64,000 nucleotides of DNA from Siphonodentalium dalli (Eukaryota > Mollusca > Scaphopoda > Gadilida > Siphonodentaliidae): assembly GCA_032622095.1 (NCBI GenBank), contig CP136066.1, positions 117,203,319-117,267,318 on the forward strand, written 5' to 3'. Numbering within the stretch: the first letter of the stretch is position 1; each line of letters opens with the position of its first letter. Both the position numbers and the translations under genes were made by a program. Of this stretch, positions 24,590 to 36,279 are shown piece by piece. The notes beneath the pieces were generated by a model, which searched no databases, was not told the DNA's origin, and was given only the letters and a program-made list of their open reading frames with translations.

Positions 24590-24936
24590 ACAGGTTAGTA
24601 ATATAAATTTAATATTCGCTTTTGAAAAGAGCGTTCCGTGTTAGTCTATTCCTGATATGGTAGAAATATAGACCGTTTGTTTAACTTCTGTGAGAAAAAG
24701 TTGTGCTCCAAAATGCACCTAATAATATTCACTTTTGAAAAGAGCGTTCCGTGTTAACTATTCCTGATAAGGTAGACATAAAGAGCGTTTGTATCACTAA
24801 AATTGTGCGGGAAAAAATGCCCTCCATGACAGCTAAATATTGAAGCAGTTCCATCAGTCCAAACGCCTTAACTACATTATAACATACACGAGTGTTCTAC
24901 CAATCTACTGCTCTACTATTCTCATACCGGTGCGTA
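24590..24936. other. Spacer with a two-copy diverged repeat
   Basis: AAAGAGCGTTCCGTGTTA followed by CTATTCCTGATA occurs twice (about 24625 and 24738). A related GAACGCTCTTTATG word lies in the TTAA element at 33.9 kb, on the other strand. No gene. Confidence 0.5.
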
Positions 24937-25221
24937 TAAAAGCCGAACACAACCGAACACAACCGAACATAACCGAACACAAGTCCAAATAATGGGAAAT
25001 TACACGAATAATGTTCATAGGCGTGTGTATTCATGTTCACACTATACTTTGGTGGAGTTCGGGCCAATAATAAGTGTTTTATTCGATATTTTGTAAAACG
25101 CGTTTAGTGTTCGGCATAGAAAAGCCGAACACAAGCTTCTCTCGTGGATTAGTCTATAACGGCTGTCTAGCTAGGTGATAATTATTATCAGACTGATATA
25201 TGGTCACTAAGCCGAAAGGCT

Positions 25222-27470
25222 TTAATTACGCCACACCGTGGTGTTGCTTGGTACGCAGATTTTCATGTTCGAGCGGACGATCGATAATCCACTGGGTGAA
25301 TGTATTATGGTTAGGTATTTCGTAAAATCGTTCCGATAGAGTGACGATAGTTCAACAAAGATTAGCACATGTGTTTACGTCACCAGTGTAATTGTGGGGA
25401 CATGTTTCTATTATGAAGGTTCGCTATCCCGAAGATCCACTATTCCGAAGGTTCTCTATTCTGAATACTTGCTATTTCGAAGGTTTACTATTCCGAAGGT
25501 TCGCTATTCCGAATGTTCTCCATTCCGAAGGTTTTTGTTATTTTTAGGTTAATTCTATATTCTAAAGTATTGAGAGTGTTCATTATCACGAAGATTCTTT
25601 TCATGGAGTGTGCGCTCACATTCGAACTGATCCTGCGCGCATACCGATACAGATACAGGAGGAAACCGATACAGATACAGGGGGAAATAACTTAGAACAT
25701 TAAATGTGATTTTGTTTTGTTTTCGCAGGTTTTCTTGAGATTTAATGTGATATGTGGGCCCATACCTTTGAATTCTTGGCATATAATATGAATGTTGTGG
25801 TATATATGGACCCTTCTGCATTGGGACATGACACATGTACAGTTGACTTAAGTGCTGTTCTGTGCGGGCTCCAATTTGGGGTTCAATATTTTAAGGGCCA
25901 AATTTAGAATTTTATGGGCCCATACCTTTGAAATCTGGACATATAATATGAATATTGGGGGGCATGTCTCTATTCCGAAGGTTCACTATCCCGAAGGTAC
26001 ACTATTCCAAAATTTCTCTGAATGTTCGCTGTTCCGAAGGTTCACCAATCCGAAGGTTCGTTATTCCGAAGGTTCTCTATTCCAATGGTTTTTATTATTT
26101 TAAGGTTAATTCTATTTTCTAAAGTATTGAAAGGGTTCATTATCACGAAGATTCTTTTTATGAAGGAAATAACTTAAAACATTAAATGTGATTTTGTTTT
26201 GTTTTCGCGGGTTTTCTTGAGTTTAATGTCATTTCGTATGACCATATTTCTCATTACATATTCACGCCAAGCAGCCCACACAATTGCTATGTTTCCTGCG
26301 ATGTAATGTCATTACGTGTGACCTAATATCTCAATAATCTGCGGCAAGAGTACGCCTGCTAAAGGCGAATTATAACAGTGGGACTATAACGCTCAATGAA
26401 TACTGGAGGCTATAACAAACTTCGCAGCAGGATATCGCTGAATAGACGAGTATGAGATGAGCCTAACTGCAATTGTGACTTTGTTTAAAGGCCCACTTAA
26501 TTTTGGAGTCATTCATTTTTGTTATATTATATACGGTTTTAAAAACAATTTATGCCATAAAATTTGAATAAAATACTCTAATTCATCACCATTTGAAACG
26601 CAAAATACTTCTATCTCCTAGTTTGAAACACCTTTAAAAAACTGCGACAAGTCGTGCGTTGTATATCTAGCAAGTGGCAACTAACATGTCCTCTTCGGCT
26701 TTCCATAGATTTCAACGTAATTTGATACTTAGGGATATTTGTGTCCGGGAAGTGTTTTGGATGGGTCAAATCGTGACCCCGACCTGACCTTGACCTTTAA
26801 AAATGTCAATGCAATGTCAATTTGGGTAAAACGGACGAATTTCGGCGAAATTTGATACCTAGGGATACTTTTGTCCGGGGAGTCTTTTGAATGGGTCAAA
26901 TCCTGACCTCGGCGTTACCTTGACCTTCAATGTGGTCAATCAAAGGTCAAATCGGGTAAAACGGATGGATTTCGACGAAATTTGATACCTATGGGTACTT
27001 TTGTCGGGGGAGTGTTTTGGACGGGTCAAATCATGACTCCGACCTTACCTTGACCTTCAAAATTGTTAATTAAAGGTCAAGTTGGGTAAAACGGACGGAT
27101 TTCGACGAAATTTGATACCTAGGGGTACTTTTCTCCGGGGTGGGGGTGTTTTGGACGGGTCAAATCATGACCCTGACCTGACCTTGACTTTCGAAATAAA
27201 ATCAATTCAAGGTCAAATCGCGCCTTTCTCCGGAAATCAGATGGGAAACAGCCCGGACGAAGTCGGGGCCCATCAGCTTGTGTAATAAAGAAGACAGTTT
27301 GAAGAATGTAATGTATAACACGAGAAACAGGAAAACTTGAAATATGGAAGTATGCAAATTTCCCACATAAAATTTGAAAGCTAGTTTATAGTATAATTAT
27401 ATTATAATTTATATTTATGGCAAAAATATGATCTTGGTGGCGTTACCATTTCTGACTATGGTTTTCTTGT
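25222..27470 (-). mobile_element. 2.2-kb satellite-carrying element, copy 3 (inverted)
   Basis: Minus-strand copy with the same ends (TTAATTACGCCACAC at left; CTGACTATGGTTTTCTTGT at right) and the same order of parts: 16-bp blocks at about 25415-25540 and 25975-26090, ~131-bp units at about 26740-27230. Frames at 25852-26103 and 27082-27285 are readings of these units. Confidence 0.85.
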
Positions 27471-28170
27471 TGTTGTTGGTGGCGGTCTCTCACCTATTGT
27501 AGTTCAGTGTTTTGACAGTTAGTAGCAATCAGTATTTGATGCCGCCTACTATTATAGAAACAAAATGCTTTTGGTGGGCCCCGCCATGAAAGACAACGTA
27601 CGATTGTAAAAACAATAGTTGAGTGACAAGAAAGTGAGTTCATGGTGCAATTATCCGAGAAGTTCTATATAAGAATGTGGTATGATATTATTTGGCAAAT
27701 CACAATCTCAGCAGTATTTGGCATTCTGATCACAGGTCTGAAAATTCTACAATGCCTAATTCCAAATTGATTTACCCATGCGAAAAATAATTATTCCTTT
27801 CATATCACATTCCTGTCATATCAGGCACATTTTTGAAAACGATCTTAAATTCCTGCATATCCGACTTTTAAAAAGATACAATACGAAACGCTCTTTATTC
27901 GTATTCAGACAATTCATTTCAATTCAATCGGTATTCGATGCATGACAATGTGTTTCTACGATAAGTTGAACACTGGCTTTATATCGGCTTCCACCATACA
28001 GCATGATATACACAAAAGTTAGGCACGCATCAGAGCCATTTCCATCCACTGACTTCAAGGAGAACAAACTCTGCCCAAATCAGTTCCGCCGAGGACAGAA
28101 TTTGCCTACCTCTAATATCGGATATTCTTGAATGGCATGCATTGCATATAAGTATATATAGTATATTGTA
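27471..28170. other. Unassigned spacer
   Basis: No repeat partner or exon recognised. Confidence 0.35.
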
Positions 28171-28173
28171 TAT

Positions 28174-28650
28174 TATTGCGAACAAAGCGTACATTTGGCC
28201 AGGAACGGCGAGCGTTGAATAAGAAATTAGCTAAAAACTGGAAAATATCCGACTAACAGGAATCAAGAACTCGCCGTTCCTGGCCAAGTGTACGCTTTGT
28301 TCGCAATATTAGTGTCTAAATGTTGCAATATTAATGAACGGGATATGCTAACCTTTCGAATGATGTATAATATGTATTTTTACATAGCGTAAAACGCGAG
28401 AAATGTGAGCTTATATCTCTGTTCTTGATTCCTGTTAGTCGGATTTTTTCCAGTTTTTAGCTAATTTCTTAGTCAACGCTCGCCGTTCCTGGCCAAATGT
28501 ACGCTTTGTTCGCAATATTAGTGTCTAAATGTTGCAATATTAATGTACGGGATATGCTAACCTTTCGAATGATGTATAATATGTATTGTTACATAGCGTA
28601 AAACGCGAGAAATGTGAGCTTATATCTCTGTTCTTGATTCCTGTTAGTCG
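28174..28650. repeat. Mixed inverted and direct repeat (CGCCGTTCCTGGCCAA)
   Basis: A ~95-bp segment at 28174-28270 is inverted at 28423-28520 (shared ATTGCGAACAAAGCGTACA and AGCTAAAAACTGGAAAA). A ~170-bp segment starting CGCCGTTCCTGGCCAA is repeated directly at 28272 and 28483 with very few changes, so it is recent. Confidence 0.8.
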
Positions 28651-28729
28651 AAATAGTCATTCTGTAACTCGGAACTCGTTCCTGTTCCTCGTTCCGTTCC
28701 TGTTACTCGAAATAGTCAATCCCCAGAAG

Positions 28730-28862
28730 TTTGTGTTCGGCCTTTCTATGCCGAACACAAACGCGTTATACAAAACACCCATTATTGAACCAAACTCCAC
28801 CAAACTTCGTATATAGTAATAGCATGAACGTGAATACATATGCCTATGCACTTTACAATTAA
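28730..28862. repeat. Partial GCCGAACACAA module
   Basis: Matches the first ~130 bp of 28985-29193 in direct orientation, including the GTGTTCGGC hairpin and AACTCCACCAAA. Confidence 0.7.
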
Positions 28863-29193
28863 TTAAGGTGGTCTTATATTTAGTAGACTGTATATAGAGT
28901 TATATATCTCAAACGCCAGCTAACGCCACATCTATGCATATCTATGTGTTAATTAATTATCGGTGACTGAGTGTCGAACATAAACTTGTGTTCGGCTTTT
29001 CTATGCCGAACACTAAACGCGTTTTACAAAATATCGAATAAAACACTTATTATTGGCCCGAACTCCACCAAAGTTCGTATAGTAATAGTGTGAACATGAA
29101 TACACACGCCTATGAACTTTATTCGTGTAATTTCCCATTATTTGGACTTGTGTTCGGTTATGTTCGGTTGTGTTCGGTTGTGTTCGGCTTTTA

Positions 29194-29495
29194 TGAGCTC
29201 CCTCTCATACAGTCCACCAAAGTAGACTTATCGTGGGAAAAACTTATTCTATTTAACGACTTGCTGTATTTCTCGGGACTTGCTGCCATTTAGTGTGACC
29301 GGTTTTTAGTACTATCTGCCCAGAGTAGCTTCAGTTCCGTTTTGGGCATTCGAACACAATCATGGTTTCGTGAACAGATCTAAAATTCGATGTAGACTAC
29401 CGGTACGTGTTTTTTCCAAGATCATCGCATTAAATCACTTTACCTACTCTCGCGGCAATGTCCAAAATTATGAACCAGGCCCCTGGGGGAAAAAT
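29194..29495. other. Unassigned spacer
   Basis: No feature recognised. Confidence 0.35.
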
Positions 29496-29572
29496 GGGAC
29501 ATGACAATCTGCGGGATGGGATGGGATATTATGGGACAAAATGACAATCTGCGGGACAGAATTTCAAATTGC

Positions 29573-30616
29573 GTGGGACCACAGTTGTTGGAAACTTGTA
29601 AAAAAAACCCCGAAAAGAGATGTCAGCACCCTTACTTATTAATAATAATTGACAAGTAGGGAAAGCTACTGAGCCCACCCATCTCCCATCAAACCATGTC
29701 ATAGTCTGACCAGACGTGGTAATATGGCTATGGCCATCCACGTCTGACCGCGGTGGCGCTTCAGCTTTGACGAGTAGCTAATTTTTTTAAATACACTTAT
29801 TTTTAAGAATCAACTAACATAGTCATTAATGTTAACAATATTGCAATATATATTAGCTCTGACAACTACCAGAACCTTTGTATAATTCCGTAATAATTTT
29901 ATAAAAAAATCCAGTCGGAAAACATGTTGACAAAACGTGGTTATTGGTTAAATGGCCGAAGCAGGAGGAGCTAACATATCACATGACTACGTGCGTCTCG
30001 TGCATGGCAAACATGATTCTGCAACTCGCATTACTGTACCAGGATGTTAACAGTACGCATGTGTAACAAATTGGAGTTGGTAATTTGTAAAAACTACACG
30101 CATGCGCAGATTGTAGTTCCCCTCAACATGAATTGTATCAGGGCAACCTGAATTGTACACTCAATGTGAACGCATGTGATTACCTTGCCGTGCGCACGGG
30201 GAACTCACAGGGGGATTCATGAAATTACGGGTCACATGCAATGGTCGACGAACACATGACATGTCAGTGTTTACGTTCTGTTATCTGTCGGAATTTAAGG
30301 ATAAATGACATGTACTATGATGTAGGTGAGTGGATGGTTTCACACTTGTATTTGTATTTAGTTGATAAATACATATGCGTTGGTCCTAATTGTTACTTTT
30401 ATAGGAATTATAGCCACCTATGTTGTTTGAAGCACGCCATGGATCTTTGATGGTGTAAGCCACATGTGACACAAAGATCAAATTGATCGAACCATGTCAC
30501 CGCTCGTTTCGTGTTCAATTGCAACAATAAAAACATTAATTTCAGAAAAGTACCACATCCTAGTAATAAAACATATATTTTTTTTCATGTTTACCGTAAG
30601 TGCAGTAGAAAATTAT
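29573..30616. other. Interior of the 1.95-kb element, no gene
   Basis: No recognisable gene. The frame at 30241-30450 contains a GTGAGT donor-like site at about 30326 but no other support. Confidence 0.3.
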
Positions 30617-30812
30617 CACTTTATAATTACTTTTATCGTATACAACATTCAAAGGAACTGTGGGCTGCCGATTCCACGAGTCGCCATCCGAGAGTCAAGG
30701 GCAGATAATTTCAAATGCTATTATCTGCGCTTGACTCTCGGATGGCGACTCGTGGAATCAGCGAGCCGCTGTTGTTTGGGAAGTTGTATACGTTAAAAGT
30801 AATTATAAAGTG
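30617..30812. mobile_element. Doubly palindromic MITE-like insertion
   Basis: Outer arms CACTTTATAATTACTTTTA.. (30617-30648) and their complement (30783-30812) enclose an inner palindrome at 30670-30759. Each inner arm is about 38 bp (begins GATTCCACGAGTCGCCATCC) and nearly perfect, with a short loop. The whole could fold into one long hairpin. Confidence 0.8.
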
Positions 30813-31005
30813 AGCCCTGTGACGTCGTCCATTTTCACGCAAAAAAAAATAAACAAAGTCCAATAACTCTGCTGAAAATATCCGGCCGGACCTGGTTTGC
30901 GAACTCGTTCTAGATACTGGTCAAGTGAACTCATATTCCAACAATCTTTGAAATCCGTTGACATTTGTGGAAATGAGTCCTGTGACGTCGTCAATTTGCA
31001 CACAT
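30813..31005 (-). repeat. Helentron core monomer, solo, minus strand
   Basis: On the minus strand it carries AACGAGTTCGCAAACCAGGT, GCAGAGTTATTGGACTTTG and GACGACGTCACAGGGCTCA, matching the monomers of 31945-32726. No caps are present. Confidence 0.7.
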
Positions 31006-31017
31006 TTAGAAAATGTT

Positions 31018-31440
31018 ATGATAGGTCAGTTGTCGACCGAATAATGCAACTCTCGGTGTCCGATCAGTGGCGGGGTTAATATGTGTGGCTAGGGCGAATA
31101 TCGGCCTTTCGTTAGACACCAAAAGGAGCCCTCTACATGCTGTATTCCTCGAGATATCGGCCGTCCCACGCAATTTGAAATTCTGTCCTGCAGATTGTCG
31201 TTCTATCCCATATTCCATCCAATGTTAGGTCAGTTGTCGATCAAATAATGCAACTTCTGATGTCCGGTCAGTGGCGGGGTTAATATGTGTGGATAGGGCG
31301 AATGTGGGCCTTTCGTTAGACACCAAAAGGAGCCCTCTACATGCTGTATTCCTCGAGATATCGGCCGTCCCACGCAGTTTGAAATTCTGTCCCGCAGATT
31401 GTCGTTTTGTCCCATATCCCATCCCATCCCGCAGATTGTC
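31018..31440. repeat. 205-bp tandem duplication
   Basis: AGGTCAGTTGTCGA occurs near 31023 and 31228, with GACACCAAAAGGAGCCCTCT in both units. The similar minus-strand frames (31006-31218 and 31225-31422) reflect the duplication and show no family motif. Confidence 0.85.
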
Positions 31441-31447
31441 ATGACCC

Positions 31448-31944
31448 GGAAAAATAGCAAGAGGTAATATGTCAATAGGAATAAAAAAAGCTAAGTTATG
31501 GATAAACCTATTTATTCACCAGGGATGTTTAGTTACTTATAACAATTAATTGTGCTTTAGCGCCTCCCATAGGTCTACCCAATTCATATATCATCACTCT
31601 CACCTATCCATGCACACATCCATACTAGTAATCAAGTAATTTGCATCCAATTCACACATAACCCATTCACACACTCACCATATATTCACTATTTTGAAAT
31701 AAAACTTATGTAAAAAAAAAATAGGAACACAGATCAGATTTAATTAATTGACTAAATTGAGACTGATAGAATGAAGTTGAACTGGTCTCACTACCTACTG
31801 TGCAATGTGTATAATTAATATGGGAGGCCTTTTTCTACTCTCACACAAATTAGTGCCGGTCATGGCATGATCTAGGTATACATGTGTATTATTATCGTAT
31901 TTACTGTGCTACAGTACTGATAATGTCAGATATTCATCTATTAT
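31448..31944. other. Unassigned spacer
   Basis: AT-rich. A TATGGGAGGCCTTTTT word near 31820 resembles the edge modules of the 61-63 kb array. No gene. Confidence 0.35.
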
Positions 31945-32726
31945 TATCCCCGCCAAATTAAAAATTTGCGGGGGATATAGTAATGGGTTCCGTCCGTCCG
32001 TACGTCCATCCGTCCTGAATTTGTAAGCGTCATAACATGAACAAATGTAAATGGATTTCAAAGATTTGTGGTATATGAGTTCACCTGACCATTACCTAGA
32101 ATGAGTTTCGCAAGTCAGGTCTGGCCGGATATTTTTACAGGAGTTATTGGACTTTGTTTATTATTTTTGTTGAATTTACCAAATAGCAAATAGACGACGT
32201 CACAGGGCTCATTTCCACAAATCTCAACAGATTTAAAAGATATTTGGTATATGAGTTCACCTGATCATTACCTAGAATGATTTCGCAAGTCAGGTCTGGC
32301 CGGATATTTTCAGCAGAGTTATTGGACTTTATTTATGTTTTTGTGTGCAAATTGACGATGTCACAGGGCTCATTTCCACAAATGTCAACGGATTTCAAAG
32401 ATTTTTGGTATATGAGTTCACATGACTAGTATCTAGAACGAGTTCGCAAACCAGGTCCGCCCAGATATTTTCAGCAGAGTTATTGGACGTTGTTTATTAT
32501 TTTTTGCGTGCAAATGGACGACGTCATATGGCTAATTTCCACAAATGTCAGTCCTAAAATGAGTTTGCAAGCCAGGCTTTTTGACAAAATCCCACCTCTT
32601 GTTGAGAATGCACTTCCCCAAGTTGACCCAACTGCACATTTCGGCAGAGAACGCAAACATTATTGACAATGCACTTCCCCAACTGCACATTTCGGCGGGG
32701 GACACCGCCGTCTGCGACTGCTTGTT
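31945..32726 (+). mobile_element. Helentron-like element, CCCCGCC caps
   Basis: The 5' cap is the hairpin TATCCCCGCCAAAT / ATTTGCGGGGGATA followed by GTCCGTCCGTACGTCC. About three monomers follow (TTGGTATATGAGTTCA near 32078, 32250 and 32404; period 164-175), the last truncated. The 3' end has ATTTCGGCGGGG, inverted relative to the 5' cap, then a CGGCGG/CCGCCG hairpin. Core words (GAACGAGTTCGCAAACCAGG, GAGTTATTGGAC) align with the core of the element at 953-2022 although the caps differ. Confidence 0.8.
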
Positions 32727-33661
32727 ATAATTTATATAAATTATAGTTATATATTATTATTATTTTTCCATAATAAGTTCAGTATTTAACTGACACAATT
32801 TCACAAACCAAGTCCTTTGATAGTTTGAAAAAGGCAGTGATTGATGAATCTGATTCAAATAAACAGTGAATGTCAACCCGAAGCTGTCAAATTCTCGATG
32901 TCAAATTCAGAAATTGTCATTTAAATTTTAATATTAAAATTAAACACAAAATATTGCGAATTTAAGACATTATTTCATAAAACTACATACCATCATGAAA
33001 CTAATCAGTAATGTAATCAACTATTTCTTCGGCTTGAAGTTAAAGTAATTACTTTTGCCGATTATTTAGAATGTTAATCACATCAATGTTTACATTGTCA
33101 ATGTCAAAAGGCTGAAAGCGAAAGACGGAAATCCCACCAGAAAGATGGCGGCCAAATTACAGCTTCTGATTACCTTTCCTCTTTCTATGTTGTTCCCTGT
33201 CGCTGTTTAGTTTTAATACTCCTAAATATTCCGTCAACATGGTGAATAAAACTCTATTTGGTATCACAAATGTCTTTTCTAACCCCACAACCTAAGACCA
33301 GGCAAATAGTATAATTGTTTGATTCAAAATTGTCATCAGAACAACTTAAAATCAACCCTGTTCACGTACACAGTCTTTGAATTTACCGCTCATCGTATTG
33401 TTGTCATTCACAACCTAAAAATAACGCAACCCGTTTTCCATGACGTCACTTTTGCCTGGTCGCCAGATCCCTGGCTAATAGTACGTCCCATTGTATGTTT
33501 GATTGTTTCCACTAAACTAGTCTAAAGGAGCGAAAAAATTACTGTAGGTAGGTTGGGAACTAATTTTTTTTTTTTTTTTTATATTTTTAATCCGGCTGCA
33601 GAATATTGAATTACCTCAGGTGTAGCAGTAGACAGTAGTCCAACAAATTAGACTATTCGGG
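32727..33661. other. Unassigned region with a possible gene start
   Basis: Mostly AT-rich. Holds the AAGATGGCGGCC site described separately at 33145, a GATGACGTCAC-type word near 33440 and a 19-T run near 33565. Confidence 0.3.
33145..33210 (+). CDS. Possible signal-peptide-like first exon (very tentative)
   Basis: A short frame starts at ATG in the context AAAGATGGCGGCC and reads 21 residues (begins MAAKLQLLITFPLSMLF) before a stop. The hydrophobic core resembles a signal peptide. AAGATGGCGGC is also a classic YY1 element that in animals often overlaps the start codon. No good donor site (GTAAGT-type) is seen before the stop, which argues against a real exon. Chance is a fair alternative. 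Confidence 0.12.
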   Translation: MAAKLQLLITFPLSMLFPVAV

Positions 33662-33665
33662 TTAA

Positions 33666-34129
33666 AGGCACGGGAGGCCTTAGTATTCATATTTGTTCCA
33701 ATCACCATAAACATTAAAACGCATACAGTTTCGTTCATATATACCATGACCATCGCGTAAACAGCATGCTATCATAAAGACCTACTATACTTTACCTAAA
33801 CAAGAGCCTGATTGTGTTATAGTAGACAGCACAGTGTTACTGTCTAATCACACCCAAATGATATAAACGCTATTTATTAGTTCCATATCAGGAATTTAGC
33901 AACAAAGAACGCTCTTTATGTTTACCATCATAATATAAACAAACACCAGGAAAGTAACTTTTTATGCTTTTGTTTACATAACAATGGTCAAACATATGAC
34001 AATAACATACTGTTTATGCAATATTCTTATTTGTATGCGGACAAAGTCTGTCTAAATTTTAATATTCTTTCTGTTTGTGGTGGTTTTTGACCGGTGGAAA
34101 TATTTTCACCGCCAAGACCTCCCGTACCT
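33666..34129. mobile_element. 464-bp TTAA transposon with AGGYACGGGAGG ends
   Basis: TTAA at 33662-33665 and 34130-34133. Inverted ends are AGGCACGGGAGGCCTTAG and, from the other side, AGGTACGGGAGGTCTTGG. Same end style (AGG...) as the elements at 23902 and 59741. No frame of note. Confidence 0.85.
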
Positions 34130-34133
34130 TTAA

Positions 34134-36279
34134 GATATATTTTAATATTTGGACATTTATGATTATCTTAACCCTTCTAGTCTAATAAAAGAGCTGAAAG
34201 CCAATTTAGCAAAAATTTTGAAGCAGGTCAACACCAGTGACCACCGATATGACCCCTTCAAAATACCATTCTATCTGAAATTTTCTACCTTACCTTACCT
34301 TACATTACCTTATAAAGGCCAGGCAAATTGATTACTTGTGAAAATCAAGATATACCGTGCAGATCTGGAAATATCAACTGGGTCAAATTGTTGTCATTTA
34401 TAGATAGCACATTAGTGCCAAATGTTGTTTGTTTGATAATTAACAATAATAAGGGTCTGTTTGTCCGGTTTTGTTGACATTTTCATCATACAAGTGTTCT
34501 TATCAAAATTATGCCATTGACATTTCTGTACCAAAAATAAAGATTCCTTTTCTTAAGTAAACAATATTTGAAGGGATATGGAAATTATTTTTATTATTTT
34601 TGAAATTCAAATTGATTACTTTTAAAAAGCGTAATAGTCTATGATTTATGGTTAACCGGACGCTTGGTCTTTCAAGCTTTCCCGTATGTCAAGATTCGAC
34701 GAGAGTATGATATGCATGGGTAATAGTTATTATTATTAGTCACTTATGTGGATTATATTCGTATTGCTGTGGATTTTCGGGTAAGTAAATCAGTTGTAAT
34801 CGATTAATTCAACGACCACCTGCCTCATGAAATGTTCACAAGTCGAAAAATATGACCAAAAGCCGGAACATATGTTCGATATTTTGACATAAAAGCAACA
34901 CATTTCTAGTGATGAACAGATTAACTGAAACGGCACTTCACCTATATTTTCGTTTGCCTGTTTATAATCGGCATCGAAAAAATATATCCTGCCGTTCCGA
35001 TGGTGTTTCCGTTTTAGCGCTTATTCCAGTAAAGTGAGAAAACGGTAATCAACGTTCAAATAAACAGTTGTGTTATTGTCATATACGGTAAGTATGGTCA
35101 TCCTATTATATTTAAAAGAATATATGGTCGTTAATATATTGAATAAGTGTTAAAACGTACATTGGAAGACTTGGAGATAAATTAAAGTTTGTACGTACGG
35201 TACTGTACCTAAAATAGTTGACTGACTGTGTTCAGTAAAATTGGAAATTAAACAATTGGGAATAGACCGGCCGACATATATTATTGATACGGAAAACCTA
35301 AACCTACCTCAAGCGCGCCGCACATGACATTTTGTCGCATAATCGGCCTCGCAAGGAATAAAATAATTTTGATTTTCTACGATCGAGTCGTACGATTTAT
35401 ATGATGTATCGAAGTATCAGACTCAACTATTAATGTGATCACACAGCGATCACATGTTTTCTTTCACAACAACATGGCGTCCATACAGTGTCATTCAAAG
35501 TCAGAGCAGCGGGATATTTTGGATGGCGGAACACATTCATGCCTCTAGAATGCAACTACACTTGAAACAGGTGGACTGGACACCAGCAAATTGGTGTCAA
35601 AATAATATCTGGTTGTGAATTTGTGTAGGGAATTAAATCAGGTATAGGGCCTATCAGTCTATATAGAACTACAAACACTTGTCATATTAATATTTAATGG
35701 AAAATAGTATTTAATATCTGCGATAAATACAAATATAGACCTATACCTATAGCCTATATACCACGCTAATAATACGGTGACCCATTGCATTCACGCAAAA
35801 GTAAACAACCAGATCGTACGGTGTAGAAAAAAAACAGAAGTCCCATGACTAAAATCGTACACAGATCTTACGTAGCAAGGCTCTGCGACAAATATCGTGC
35901 AACAAATATCGCATCGCATTGAACCCGTATGCAGATATGCATTTTCGTAGCTGTATCAGTCTTAATTATCAAAGCGAAGCTCGTTTTATGTGCATAGAAT
36001 ACGAGACCACGTGGCAGCGATTATATTCCCATCCAGTAATAAATTGCGCCCAAAATTGCATTTAGCCGTCTGCTTTGAAACTTCTAGCAAATTTCGACGA
36101 CAATTTCACATTAAATATGACCACACTGTAATACTCGCATATCAGAACAAATTCAACCTGTTAGGCATAAACTTTCCAATTGTTGAAACTAAAGGCCTAC
36201 TGGACACCAACCCAATATTATGACTATACCAGAGAAGTCGGCCCCATATATAACAGAAAATTTTGTTAAAATCATTTTT
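34134..36279. other. Unassigned region with donor-like sites
   Basis: Contains ACCTT microsatellite-like runs at about 34288-34313. Two strong splice-donor matches on the plus strand, GGGTAAGTAA near 34790 and CGGTAAGTAT near 35091, could mark 5' untranslated exons, and ATGGCGTCC near 35474 opens a 24-residue frame. No protein family recognised. Confidence 0.25.

Larger units (their letters stand above)
24937..29193. mobile_element. 4.3-kb inverted-repeat unit with GCCGAACACAA ends
   Basis: Left module 24937-25135 and right module 28985-29193 are ~200-bp inverted copies. Each starts ATAAAAGCCGAACACAACCG, has tandem CCGAACACAA words and a GTGTTCGGC/GCCGAACAC hairpin. A partial third copy lies at 28730-28862 in the same orientation as the right module. 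The interior holds inverted copy 3 of the 2.2-kb element. Whether this is one transposing unit or three independent insertions cannot be decided here. Confidence 0.55.
29496..31447. mobile_element. ~1.95-kb element with ~80-bp inverted ends
   Basis: The left end reads GGGACATGACAATCTGCGGG and the right end its complement (GCAGATTGTCATGACCC). Within each end TGACAATCTGCGGGA occurs twice, followed by CAGAATTTCAAATTGCGTGG. The interior includes a nested palindrome (30617-30812), a minus-strand Helentron core monomer (30813-31005) and a 205-bp tandem duplication ending in the right inverted end. Target duplication not identified. No transposase frame. Confidence 0.65.

Noticed and set aside
4699-26103. 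Recurring 83-84 residue frame with EGSLFRRF-type text in all three 2.2-kb copies
   Set aside because: It reads the 16-bp GAACCTTCGGAATAGC units and varies at both ends.
31006-31422. Two similar minus-strand frames as a duplicated gene
   Set aside because: Similarity is fully explained by the 205-bp tandem duplication; no conserved motif and stops lie at unit edges.
34173-34195. TTAACCCTTCTAG as a further piggyBac-like end
   Set aside because: No inverted partner with TTAA was found within a reasonable distance.
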